Source: CAVXEH01 sp963805305
Lineage (GTDB): Bacteria; Chloroflexota; Limnocylindria; QHBO01
Direction of reading: 5' to 3'
Assembly (NCBI GenBank): GCA_963805305.1
Contig: CAWDTM010000003.1
Span: 372,001 to 436,000 of the forward strand
DNA: 64,000 nucleotides
The position numbers and the translations under genes were made by a program. Under the pieces are notes generated by a model. That model saw nothing but the letters and a program-made list of their open reading frames with translations, was not told where the DNA came from and searched no databases. Shown here piece by piece: positions 7,135-16,500 of the stretch (its first letter is position 1; each line of letters begins with the position of its first letter).

Positions 7135-8832
7135 CTACGGCTGGCCCGCGTCGGTGCTCGACGGCGCCGTCGGCCGGACGCCGGCCATCAGCAGGCCGAT
7201 CTCCTCGCGGCTGGTCGTGTGCGGATCGGCCGTGCCGATGATCGAGCCGCCGTACATGACCAGGATCCGATCGGCGAGCGCCACCTCCTCGTCGAGATCC
7301 TCCGAGATGATGAGCACGCCCCTCCCCTCCTCGCGCTGCTCGAGGAGCCGCCCATGGATGTACTGGGCTGCGGCGACGTCGATGCCGCGGGTGGGCTGCG
7401 CAACGAGGAGAACGCCCGGCTCGCGGGAGAGCTCCCGGGCGACAATGAGCTTCTGGATATTGCCGCCCGATAGGTTCCTGGCGGGTGTGTCGAGCGTCGG
7501 GGTCTTGATGTCGAACGCGGTGACCAGCTCCCCGCACCGCTGCCGGATCTGCCGGCCACGCAGGAAGCCCCACCGCGCGTACGGCGCGTGCTGACTGTCG
7601 ACGAGCATGAGGTTCTCGGCAACGGTGAAGTCGGCGACCACGCCGTCCCGCATCCGCTCCTCCGGGACGTAGCCAAGGCCGGCGGACCGAACGGCAGCGG
7701 GACTGCCGTTCGCAAGGGGCACTCCGTCGAGCGTGACCGTGCCGCTCGTCCATCGGCGCAGCCCGGCGATGGCCTCGGCGAGCTCCCGCTGGCCGTTCCC
7801 CGACACGCCGGCGATCCCGACCACCTCGCCTGCGCGCACGTCGAGATCGAGGTCGCAGACAGCGTCGGTGCCCCGGTCGCCCTTGACGGTCAGGCCGCGC
7901 ACGCTCAGGCGCACGGCACCGGTCGCAACCGCGAACGGTGCGCGGGTCGGTCGGTCGTCGGAGGCCCCGTTCGCCGCGGGCTCGCCGGCCGAAACGGGCA
8001 CGACGGTCGTGTCACCCACCAGGGCCGCCTCACGCCGGGCCACCGCATCCGCGTGGCCGACGGGAATCGTGTGCCCGACCATCATCTTGACGAGGGTGTC
8101 GCGAGACGCCTCCGCGATTGGGAGCATCCCGACGTTCCGGCCGTTGCGCAGGACGGTGATCCGGTCCGAGAGGCCAAGCACTTCGCGGACCTTGTGCGAG
8201 ATGAAGACGAGGCCCGTACCGTCGTGCGCCATCTCACGCAGCACGCGGAAGAGGTCCTCGACCTCCTGCGGCGTGAGAACCGCCGTGGGCTCGTCGAGGA
8301 TCAGCAGTGACACGTTGCGGTAGAGAGCCTTCAGGATCTCGACGCGCTGCCGCTCGCCCACGGAGAGCTGCCAGACCTGCGCCCTGGGATCCACCTTGAG
8401 GCCGTACCGGTCAGCAAGCTCGGAAAGCCGAGCGGCCACCCGGTCGAGGTCGGTGAGGGGTCCGCGGCTCGAGCGAAGCCCGAGACCGATGTTCTCGGCG
8501 ACGGTCAGGGTGTTCACGAGCATGAAATGCTGGTGAATCATGCCGACGCCGCTGCGGATGGCATCCATGGGCGACAGGATCGCAGCCGATCTGCCGCCGA
8601 TGCGGATCTCGCCCTCATCGGGCCGGTAGAGCCCGTAGAGGACCCGCATCAGGGTGCTCTTGCCGGCGCCGTTTTCGCCGAAGAGGGTATGGACCTCGCC
8701 GCGGCGCACGTCGAAGTCGATCCGGTCGTTGGCGACGACCCCGGCGAACCGCTTGGTGATGCCGCGCATCTCGAGGAGCGGGGCGTCATCCGAGACGGTG
8801 TCGATCGCCGGGGTCGTCGCCTGGAGGGTCAC
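7135..8832 (-). CDS. ABC transporter ATPase, BmpA-type nucleoside/purine uptake (duplicated ATPase domains)
   Basis: The 565-residue protein holds two ABC domains in tandem like RbsA/NupO. The first has Walker A FGENGAGKSTL, signature LSVGERQRVEI and Walker B LLILDEPTAVL. The second has a degenerate A loop (GIAGVSGNGQREL), signature LSGGNIQKLI and a weak Walker B (GVLLVAQPTRGID), as usual for this family. It powers uptake of nucleosides or purine bases with the two permeases and the lipoprotein. GTG at 8832 is the start. It is the last gene of the import operon, 21 nt after the binding-protein gene. Confidence 0.9.
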   Translation of the reverse strand: MTLQATTPAIDTVSDDAPLLEMRGITKRFAGVVANDRIDFDVRRGEVHTLFGENGAGKSTLMRVLYGLYRPDEGEIRIGGRSAAILSPMDAIRSGVGMIHQHFMLVNTLTVAENIGLGLRSSRGPLTDLDRVAARLSELADRYGLKVDPRAQVWQLSVGERQRVEILKALYRNVSLLILDEPTAVLTPQEVEDLFRVLREMAHDGTGLVFISHKVREVLGLSDRITVLRNGRNVGMLPIAEASRDTLVKMMVGHTIPVGHADAVARREAALVGDTTVVPVSAGEPAANGASDDRPTRAPFAVATGAVRLSVRGLTVKGDRGTDAVCDLDLDVRAGEVVGIAGVSGNGQRELAEAIAGLRRWTSGTVTLDGVPLANGSPAAVRSAGLGYVPEERMRDGVVADFTVAENLMLVDSQHAPYARWGFLRGRQIRQRCGELVTAFDIKTPTLDTPARNLSGGNIQKLIVARELSREPGVLLVAQPTRGIDVAAAQYIHGRLLEQREEGRGVLIISEDLDEEVALADRILVMYGGSIIGTADPHTTSREEIGLLMAGVRPTAPSSTDAGQP

Positions 8833-8853
8833 GGTGCTACTCGCGCTCCATCC

Positions 8854-9903
8854 TCACTGGGGAACGGAGATCGTCCCGTCGACGATGCCCTTGATGATCT
8901 CGTCAGCCTTGGCCTTGACGTCGGCCGACAGGGCGTAGCCGTCGTTGAACTGGATCACCTCGCCGCCGTTGCCGAGGGAGATCGTGTACGTCGCTCCACC
9001 GAGCGTGCCCGCGTTGATCGCGGTGAAGATCTGGCTCAGGATTGGCGCCCAGGTGTAGACCTGTGCCGACACTTCGTTCTTCGGCGCGAGGGTCGACTGG
9101 CTCCACTGGGTGCCGAACCAGGGAAGATTGTCGTCGCGTGCCACGCCAATGGCACCAACGACCGACTGCGAGCTTCCGGTCAGCACGTCGGCGCCCCCGG
9201 ACACGAAGGTCTTGGCGGCAGCCGTCATGAGGCTCGCGTCGCTGAAGGATCCGGTGTAGACCGGGGTGGCGGAGATCGACGGGTCGATCGACTGGGCACC
9301 GGCCACGAAGCCGTCGACGTAGAGCTTGGCGTCCCCGACCGCGATCGGCCCGATGACCCCGAGCTTGTGCGACTTGCTCATGAGCGCAGCCATGGCGCCC
9401 TGGACGTAGCCGCCCTCATTCGAGGCCGCCTGGTACGCGAACACGTTCGGCAGGTTGAAGGTCGAGCCGGCGGTGCCCCAGGCGAACGAGACATCCGGGA
9501 ACTGCGGCGCCAGCTGCTCGATCGTGGAGCCGTACTGCGAACCGTGGGCGATGACGAGGTTGTAGCCCTCGGAGGCGTACTGCTGGATCGCGTTGCCGGC
9601 ATCTGCGACGACGAACGCGTTGTCCGTGATCGCGATCTCAAGGTTGTACTTGGTCTGGAGGCTCTGGACGGCCTCTACCATCGACTGCGTGAATGCGAGG
9701 TCGTTCTTGGCGCTGGGCGCCACCAGGGCGACCTTCAGGACCGGCGCCGACGCTGCCGGGCTTCCCGCGGAAGCCGCGGACGTGCCGCTTGGCGACGTCG
9801 AGGTGCCGGTTGGCGACGGCGAGGTGCCGCTCGTGCCGCACGCGGCAAGGACGAACGCCAGGCCGAGCACGAGGACGGTATGGATGGACTTTCCCCTAGG
9901 CAT
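8854..9903 (-). CDS. BMP-family substrate-binding lipoprotein (nucleoside/purine ABC transporter)
   Basis: The protein of about 349 residues has a lipoprotein signal (MPRGKSIHTVL then VLAACGTSG, lipobox LAAC) and a Ser/Thr/Pro-rich linker. It is followed by the Bmp/Med domain (LKVALVAPSAKNDLAFTQSM, YNLVIAHGSQYGSTIEQLA, FVSGGADVLTG). It captures substrate outside the membrane and delivers it to the two permeases. ATG at 9903 is chosen because AGGAG stands 7 nt upstream and the signal peptide begins there. The setting beside purine-degrading genes points to purine nucleosides or bases. Confidence 0.92.
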   Translation of the reverse strand: MPRGKSIHTVLVLGLAFVLAACGTSGTSPSPTGTSTSPSGTSAASAGSPAASAPVLKVALVAPSAKNDLAFTQSMVEAVQSLQTKYNLEIAITDNAFVVADAGNAIQQYASEGYNLVIAHGSQYGSTIEQLAPQFPDVSFAWGTAGSTFNLPNVFAYQAASNEGGYVQGAMAALMSKSHKLGVIGPIAVGDAKLYVDGFVAGAQSIDPSISATPVYTGSFSDASLMTAAAKTFVSGGADVLTGSSQSVVGAIGVARDDNLPWFGTQWSQSTLAPKNEVSAQVYTWAPILSQIFTAINAGTLGGATYTISLGNGGEVIQFNDGYALSADVKAKADEIIKGIVDGTISVPQ

Positions 9904-9983
9904 GGTTGCTCCTGTCATGGTGACGGGTGTGGCCGGCTTCCCTCGACCGGATGGAATGGGACTGATTCGTGGCGACCGGTTCC

Positions 9984-10916
9984 TCACGCTCCCCTCTCGT
10001 ACGGCTTGCCGAGGGCCGCTGGCTGACGGAACCGGCGCCCCACCGAAAGCAGGGCGATGACGGTGAGCACCGCCGGCGCGGTCGCCGCCAGGTCCGAGGC
10101 GCTCAGGGGGATGATCCCGAGCGACTTCCAGGCCAGGACGATCGCGGCGACGAGCCCGTAGAGCAGAGAGCCGCCCATGACGCCGGCCGGGCGCCAGGCG
10201 CCGAAGTACACGAGCGCGACGGCAATGAAGCCCTCGCTCTGGGTGAGGTTCATCTGGAAGATCCCGGCGTAGAGCATCAGGCTCGTGCCGGCCAGCCCGG
10301 CGAGGCTGCAGCCAATGAGCACCGTCGACCAGCGGATCCGGGCCACGCTCACGCCCATGCTGTCCGCGGCGGCGGGGTTCTCCCCCACGGCCTTGATCTT
10401 CATGCCGTACGTCGTCCGGTTGAGGACGTAGGCGACGATGGGCACGAGCAGGAAGGCCAGGTAGACGAGCACCGTCTGCCGGAAGAACATCGCTCCCACC
10501 AGCGGCAGGCTGTCGAGCACGGGTATGGACAGCGGCTTGAGCGAGGCGATCGGCAGCGGGGTCCCCACGAGCTTCTGGAAGAGCAGGTCGCTGAATCCAA
10601 GCCCGAACAGGTAGATGCCGATGCCGCTGATGCCCTGCTCGGCCTTCAGCGTGACCGAGATGAACGCCGTGACGGCGCCCATCAGCAGGCCGATGGCCGG
10701 ACCGGCAAGGATCGCGAGCGGCAGGTTGCCGGTCTGCAGGGCGACGTAATAGCTGCCGAAGGCGGCCAGCAGCATGATCCCGTCGACGCCCAGGTTGATG
10801 ACGCCGCTGCGTTGGCCGAGCGTCTCCCCGAGCGCAGCCAGGAGGAACGGCGTGGCCAGGGCGATGCCGGAGGCAACCGTCGCCGTCAGGATCGCCGATG
10901 AGAAGAACTCGGTCAT
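9984..10916 (-). CDS. ABC transporter permease (NupQ-like)
   Basis: This protein of about 310 residues is an RbsC/BPD_transp_2 permease with about 8-9 hydrophobic segments and family landmarks such as GVINLGVDGIMLLAAFGSYY and GENPAAADSMGVSVARIRW (the cytoplasmic EAA-like coupling region). It partners the adjoining permease. Its ATG at 10916 overlaps that gene's stop in an ATGA. An 80-nt gap separates it from the binding-protein gene. Confidence 0.9.
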   Translation of the reverse strand: MTEFFSSAILTATVASGIALATPFLLAALGETLGQRSGVINLGVDGIMLLAAFGSYYVALQTGNLPLAILAGPAIGLLMGAVTAFISVTLKAEQGISGIGIYLFGLGFSDLLFQKLVGTPLPIASLKPLSIPVLDSLPLVGAMFFRQTVLVYLAFLLVPIVAYVLNRTTYGMKIKAVGENPAAADSMGVSVARIRWSTVLIGCSLAGLAGTSLMLYAGIFQMNLTQSEGFIAVALVYFGAWRPAGVMGGSLLYGLVAAIVLAWKSLGIIPLSASDLAATAPAVLTVIALLSVGRRFRQPAALGKPYERGA

Positions 10917-12097
10917 GCGTCCTCGTGCCTCTCGGCGCGCCGCGGGGGTGCGCTCCCGGCGGCATCCCGGCGCTCGCGGGCGGCCGGCCCCATGGCGACC
11001 AGCGACCGGGCCCGGGCCTGGCGGCGGGTGTATTCGATGGCCACGATGAAGACGACCGCCAGGCCAATGAGGGCCGTCACCAGGTCGGAGGGGACGCCGG
11101 TCCTGACCTGGAGGGAGCTGCCGCCGACAACGAAGCCTCCGAAGAGGAAGGCCGACGCGGTCGTCCACAGCGGATTGAGCCCGCCGAACAACGCCACGAC
11201 GATGCCGTTGAATCCAGCCGAGCCGGTGAACCCCGTCAGGCTGCCATCGGTGACCAGCCGGTGGGAGACGCTGCCGAAGACCAGGAGCGCGCCCGCGAGG
11301 CCGCACATCGCGCCGCTGAGGGTCATGGCCAGGGTCATCGTCCGCTTGACCGGCATCCCGGCGTACTGGGCAGCCTCCACGGACAGACCAACCGCGCGGA
11401 TGCGATACCCCAGGCTCGTGCGCCAGAGGAGGACGTACACCCCGACCGCGGCCAGCAGGGCGATGGGCACGCCGAGATGGAGCCGCGTGCCGCCGACGAG
11501 GACCGGCAGCCAGGCGTTGGAGGAGAGGAGGGCGGTCTGGGGGATCAGCCCGCCCGCATCGCCGGCACCCTTGTCGATGAGGGGTCCGCCCAGCAGGTAG
11601 TTCATGAGCTGCACGGCGACGAGGTTGAGCATGATGGTGCTCAGGATCTCGTTGACCCGGAAGTAGGCCTTGAACGCGCCCGGGATGGCGCCCCAGGCGG
11701 CCCCGCCCGCGGCGCCGGCGAGCAGCACCAGCGGGATCAGGACCAGGCTCGGGAGACCGGGGAGCGCGAGCGCGACCGTGGCGCTCGCCAGCCCGCCGAT
11801 CGCGATCTGGCCCTCGCCGCCGATGTTGAACATGTTCGCCCGGAAGGCGATGCAGATGCCGACCGCGACGAGGAGCAGCGGTGCGGCCTTGACGGCCGTG
11901 CTGGCCAGCGCGGGCCCGCTGCCGAAGGCCCCATGGATCAGGGCGCCGTAGCCATCGACCGGATTCGCGCCAAGGACGACCATCATGACCGCGCCAATGA
12001 GCAACACGGCCACGAGGGCGAACGGCAGCGTCAACCAGGTCAGGGCGAAGAGCCGCCAGTCGCGCCGTCGCGTCGTGGGCGCACGAACGGACGTCAC
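10913..12097 (-). CDS. ABC transporter permease (NupP-like), first gene of import operon
   Basis: This 394-residue member of the same permease family has a longer N-terminus. Landmarks include NIGGEGQIAIGGLASATVAL and the coupling region VGLSVEAAQYAGMPVKRTM. The start is GTG at 12097 with a weak ribosome site. Upstream lies the shared purine-regulon promoter element (12179-12250), so this gene heads the permease-permease-lipoprotein-ATPase operon. The C-terminus (RSLVAMGPAARERRD) is basic and cytoplasmic. Confidence 0.9.
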   Translation of the reverse strand: MTSVRAPTTRRRDWRLFALTWLTLPFALVAVLLIGAVMMVVLGANPVDGYGALIHGAFGSGPALASTAVKAAPLLLVAVGICIAFRANMFNIGGEGQIAIGGLASATVALALPGLPSLVLIPLVLLAGAAGGAAWGAIPGAFKAYFRVNEILSTIMLNLVAVQLMNYLLGGPLIDKGAGDAGGLIPQTALLSSNAWLPVLVGGTRLHLGVPIALLAAVGVYVLLWRTSLGYRIRAVGLSVEAAQYAGMPVKRTMTLAMTLSGAMCGLAGALLVFGSVSHRLVTDGSLTGFTGSAGFNGIVVALFGGLNPLWTTASAFLFGGFVVGGSSLQVRTGVPSDLVTALIGLAVVFIVAIEYTRRQARARSLVAMGPAARERRDAAGSAPPRRAERHEDA

Positions 12098-12178
12098 CAG
12101 GCGAACCCGGAACGGTCGACGGGGAAGCGTGGGAAGCCGATGCGCAGATCCACCCTCATCCCCTCAAGATCGGCAGAC

Positions 12179-12250
12179 GCTAGTCATCTGACATCGGCCC
12201 ATTTGTGGCACCGGCCGCGGCGACGCCCAAGTGCCATTCGGCCTGTTGTC
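12179..12250 (-). promoter_or_regulatory. Purine-regulon promoter/operator, copy 1 (import operon)
   Basis: Read on the minus strand, a 20-nt block starting AACAGGCCGAATGGCACTTG is followed, 55 nt start-to-start, by GTCAGATGACTAGCG. The core GTCA-N2-TGAC is a palindrome typical of a GntR-family site. The same two blocks at the same spacing precede the ssnA operon, and at 52 nt precede the GntR gene. It sits about 86 nt before the permease start. Confidence 0.75.
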
Positions 12251-12317
12251 GCCCGGGGCCGCGCGTCTCGCCGCACGGGGCGAGCCCGGCGGCCCAGCAG
12301 CCCAGCAGCCGGGCAGC

Positions 12318-12389
12318 AGAACAGGCAGATTGGCCCTTGCCGTCATGGATCCGACGTGGCAAAAGGGCCCTGTTGTCAGATGACTAGCG
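12318..12389 (+). promoter_or_regulatory. Purine-regulon promoter/operator, copy 2 (ssnA-ygfK operon)
   Basis: AACAGGCAGATTGGCCCTTG (12320) and TGTCAGATGACTAGCG (12374) repeat copy 1 in opposite orientation with the same 55-nt phasing. The terminal 16 nt are identical to those of copy 1. The operator ends 52 nt before the ATG at 12436, nearly the same distance as at the GntR gene. Confidence 0.75.
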
Positions 12390-12435
12390 AGTAGGCTGGT
12401 CAGGCCGGCGAACGGGCCTCGGGCCCGGGAGGAGC

Positions 12436-12501
12436 ATGGACGTGCGATTCGAGAGTGCTGCCGTCGGGCGGCCAACCGCGCCGGGAACCGCGCAGCGATG
12501 A
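12436..12501 (+). other. 21-codon upstream frame overlapping the ssnA-like start
   Basis: ATG at 12436 directly follows GGAGGAGC and opens a 21-codon frame (MDVRFESAAVGRP...). Its TGA overlaps the ATG at 12498 as ATGA. It may be a coupling leader peptide or the remnant of the lost ssnA N-terminus in another frame. The ribosome site is very close to the ATG, so use of the GTG at 12442 is possible. Confidence 0.4.
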
Positions 12502-13532
12502 CCGAGCCCGTCGCCCGCGTTACGCCGGGCATGGTCTGCGCGCATCACCACATCTACTCGGCGCTGGCCCGCGGCATGCCGTCGCCACCTCGGACGCCGC
12601 GCTCGTTCCGGCAGATCCTCGAGCAGATCTGGTGGCGGCTCGACAGCGCGCTCGACCTCGAGATGCTCGCCTGGTCGGCGCGGCTCGCCGCCCTCGAGGC
12701 GCTTGAATCGGGCACGACCGCCATCGTCGACCACCATGAGTCGCCGAACGCGATCGAAGGCTCCCTCTCCGTCGTCGCCGATGCGTGCGCAGAGGTCGGA
12801 GTGCGTGTCGTGTGCGCCTACGGCGTGACCGACCGGCACGGGCCGGACGGCGCCGCCCGCGGGCTCGAGGAGAACCGGCGGTTCCTGACGAGCGGCGGCC
12901 GTGGCCTGGTGGGCATCCACGCGGCATTCACCTGCAGCGACGCGACGCTCGAGGCGGCCGCCGGCCTGGCGGAGCAGCTCGGAACCGGCGTCCACGTCCA
13001 TGTCTGCGAAGGGACCGACGACGCCGATGCGCCGGACCGCCTGCGCCCCCTGGCGACCGACCGCTGGCTGCTGGCCCACGGTGTGCACCTGTCGACGGAT
13101 CACGGCCTGCCCGGCACCATCCTCCACAACCCCTTCTCCAACCTGAACAACGCGGTCGGCTACGCGGATCCGGCCCGCTTTGCCAACCCGGTCGCGCTCG
13201 GGACCGACGGGATCGGCGCCGACATGCTGTCGACGTTCCGGCTCGCGTACGCGCTGCATCGATCCGTGGATGTCACCGCCTCGCCGGAAACGGCCTGGGC
13301 GTGGCTCGAAACGGGCTGGCAGCTCGTGCCCGAGGCTCGCGATGACCGGGTGACCTGGTCCTACGAGCCCATGGATCCGTGGCAGCTGGCGTTCACGCCC
13401 GGCGTCCGTCCCGAACGAGTCGAGGTGTCGGGAGAGGTGGTCTGGGAGAACGGCCAGCCGACTCGGGTCGATGCCGCCGAGATACGCGCCAGGGCGCGCG
13501 AGCAGGCGGCTCGCCTCCATGCCCGGCTCTGA
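12498..13532 (+). CDS. ssnA: SsnA-like amidohydrolase, N-terminally short
   Basis: The 344-residue product matches SsnA-type aminohydrolases. It has the metal motif CAHHHIYSALARG (HxH) near residue 15, VDHHESPNAIEGSLS, HVHVCEG, LAHGVHLS, LHNPFSNLNNAVGYA and ALGTDGIGADML (metal Asp). SsnA proteins are about 440 residues; here about 50 N-terminal residues, most of the small beta domain, are absent, and the segment after LAHGVHLS is shortened. The protein begins only about 10 residues before its metal site. It is the first gene of a pair with ygfK, as in the E. coli purine/urate cluster. Deamination of an oxidised purine or ring-opened intermediate is likely; activity with the reduced N-terminus is uncertain. 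Confidence 0.72.
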   Translation: MTEPVARVTPGMVCAHHHIYSALARGMPSPPRTPRSFRQILEQIWWRLDSALDLEMLAWSARLAALEALESGTTAIVDHHESPNAIEGSLSVVADACAEVGVRVVCAYGVTDRHGPDGAARGLEENRRFLTSGGRGLVGIHAAFTCSDATLEAAAGLAEQLGTGVHVHVCEGTDDADAPDRLRPLATDRWLLAHGVHLSTDHGLPGTILHNPFSNLNNAVGYADPARFANPVALGTDGIGADMLSTFRLAYALHRSVDVTASPETAWAWLETGWQLVPEARDDRVTWSYEPMDPWQLAFTPGVRPERVEVSGEVVWENGQPTRVDAAEIRARAREQAARLHARL

Positions 13533-13595
13533 GATCTGCCGCCAACGCGGCGGCGCGACCACCTGACCCGAAAACCGCGGAGGGATCCAACAGCG

Positions 13596-16500
13596 ATGTC
13601 CGACCGTTTCCAACCCATCTCGATGGAGCAGCTGACGCGGTGGGTGTTCACCGAGCTGGAGCGCCGGGATTCGCTGTTCAACATCCCGCGCCGGGCGTTC
13701 TTCGCGCCCCGGCCGGACCACCGCTATCGGCTCACGGAGCACGGCGTCGAGCTCGACACCCCGTTCGGCGTAGCCGCCGGCCCGCATACCCAGCTTGCCC
13801 AGAACATCGTTGCGGCGTGGCTGGTGGGGGCCCGCGTCATCGAGCTCAAGACGGTCCAGACCCTCGACCAGATCGACGTGCACAAGCCGTGCATCGACGT
13901 CGAGGACGAGGGCTACAACGTCGAGTGGTCGCAGGAGCTGCGCGTCCACCAGTCGTTCGACGAGTACCTGCGGGCATGGGTCCTGATCCACACCCTCCAT
14001 CGACGATTGGGCTGGCCCGGGGAGCGGCCCGGCGTCCTCTTCAACATGAGCGTCGGCTACGACTACGCCGGGATCCAGCAACCGAACGTGCAGTGGTATC
14101 TGAACGCCATGGCCGACGCGTCGGAGTGGCTGCCGGCCTACGTCGACATCGTCGCGCAGGTCGAGCCGGCCGTTCGCGAGATCGAGATCCCGACCCGGCT
14201 GTCTGACACGATCACGCTGTCGACCATGCACGGCTGCCCGCCGGGGGAGATCGAGGAGATCTCCCGCTACCTGATCGAGGAGCGCAACCTGCAGACATCG
14301 GTCAAGTGCAACCCCACGCTGCTGGGCGCCGATCGCGTTCGCCGGATCGTCAACGACGACCTGGGCTACCTCGACGTGCAGATCCCGGACGAGGCCTTCG
14401 GGCACGACCTGGCCTGGGCAGACGCGGTGCCCATGTTCGGCCGCCTGCGCGAAGCCTCTGCGACGCGGGGCCTGACGTTCGGGCTGAAGCTGTCGAACAC
14501 GCTCGAGGTCGAGAACGGACGCCGTACCTTCGACCGCGACGACACGATGTACCTCTCCGGTCGGGCGCTGCATGCGGTGACGACGAACCTCGCCTCGGCG
14601 GTGGCCGAGGAGTTCTCGGGTGACCTGCCCCTCTCGTTCGCCGGCGGTGCCGACGCGTTCAACGTGGCCCACCTGCTCGGATCGGGCGTGCGCACCGCCA
14701 CCGTCGCGTCGGACCTGCTCAAGACCGGCGGCTACCTTCGGCTGCTGCAGTACACCGAGCAGGTCGACGCCGCGTTCGACGAGGTCGGGGCGCTCGACAC
14801 GACCGACTTCATCCAACGCACGGCAGCCGCGAACGGATTCGCCGGCGACACGGGCGATGCCGCCGCGTGTGCCCGCTTCAACCTGCGTCGGTACGCGGAG
14901 TTTGTGCGCACCGACTGGCGGTACCAGAAGGCGTCGTTCAGAACCGACCGCAGCAAGACGGTCCGTCCCCTCGGCACCTTCGACTGCATCGAGGCGCCCT
15001 GCATCGACATGTGCGCGATCGATCAGCAGGTGCCCCGCTACATGGACGCCGTGGGCCGGGGCGATATCGCGGAGGCCGTCCGGGTCGTCCGCGAGGACAA
15101 TCCCCTGCCGATCATCCTGGGACGGGTCTGCGACCACCTCTGCGAGAACACCTGCGTCAGGACGCACCTCGATCAGCCGCTCGCCATCCGCCAGATCAAG
15201 CGCTTCATCATGGATCGCGAGGAGACCGACCCGGATCCGCGTGCACCTGAGCGCAGCGGTGCGGGGCATCGGGTGGCGATCGTGGGCGCCGGTCCCGCCG
15301 GGCTTGCCGCCGCCGAGGCACTTGCACGGCTTGGCGTCGCGGTCACCATCTTCGAGGCCCGGCCGTATGCGGGCGGCATGGTCGGAAGCGCGATTCCGGC
15401 CTACCGGCTGCCGGGGGCCCGGCTCGAGCAGGACCTTGCCCGCGTGGAGCGCCTGGGCGTGGAGATCCGCTACTCGATGCACGCTGGGACCGATGTCACG
15501 ATCGACGGTCTGAAGGCGGACGGCTACGAGGCGGTCTTCGTGGCCATAGGGGCGCAGGTCGGTCGCCGGCTCGGGCTTCCGGGCGAGGATGCGGCCGGGA
15601 TCCTCGACGGCATCACGTTCCTGCGCGACGTCCGCGAAGGCCATCCCCCGAGCGTCGGTCCGCGGGTCGGCGTCATCGGCGCCGGCGACACAGCCATGGA
15701 CTGCACCCGGACCGCCATGCGCATCGGTGCCACCACGACGTCGCTCATCTACCGGCGCACCGTCGACCAGATGCCGGCGGATCGCGAGGAGATCCACGCC
15801 ATCCGCGAGGAGGGCGTCCAGATCGTGGAGCATACGCGGCCGGTCGGGCTGCGCGTCGTCGACGGCCGGCTGGCCGCCCTCGTCTGCGTCCAGACCGAAT
15901 ACCGGGACGAGCGCGACGGGTCCGGTCGCAAGATCCCGTTCGATGTGGAGGGCTCCGAGTTCGAGATCGAGCTCGACACCCTCGTGCTTGCGGTGAGCCA
16001 GCACGCCGCGCTCGACTGCTTCGGCGATTCGCCGCCCGAGGTGACGTCGAGCGGATACCTTGCCGTGGACCCCGACACGCTCGAGACCTCGGTCCCCGGG
16101 GTGTACGCCGGCGGGGACGTCTCCGCCCACGGGCCGGCCTCGATCGTTCGAGCCGCCGCGGACGGGAAGCGCGCCGCTCGCGCGATCGCCGCTCGCTTCG
16201 GGATTGGCGACGGGGATCACGATCGCGACGAGGGGCCTGTCGACCTCCAGGAGCTGCAGCTGCGACGCGGCCGGCGCCAGTACCGCGTGCCCGTCGCGAG
16301 CACGCCGATCGAGCAGCGATCGGGCTTCGAGGAGACGATCGTGGGCTACTCCCCGACCGAGGCGGCGGCCGAGGCGGCGAGGTGCCTGCGCTGCGACCAG
16401 CTGTGCAGCCTCTGCGTTAGCGTCTGCCCGAACATGGCCCTCCTCACCTACGAGGTCACGCCGGTGCGCGCGACGCTCCCGGAGCTGACCCTTGCCGGTG

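Larger units (their letters stand above)
12098..12497. other. Divergent regulatory region of the purine regulon
   Basis: No convincing gene lies in these 400 bases apart from a 21-codon upstream frame at 12436. The region holds two head-to-head copies of one promoter/operator element (12179-12250 minus; 12318-12389 plus), which serve the import operon and the ssnA-ygfK operon. No known riboswitch consensus was found. Confidence 0.7.

Noticed and set aside
12200..12225. Possible sigma54 promoter (TGGCAC-like word near 12206)
   Set aside because: The -12 GC is not at the required distance and the word belongs to the conserved purine-regulon element.
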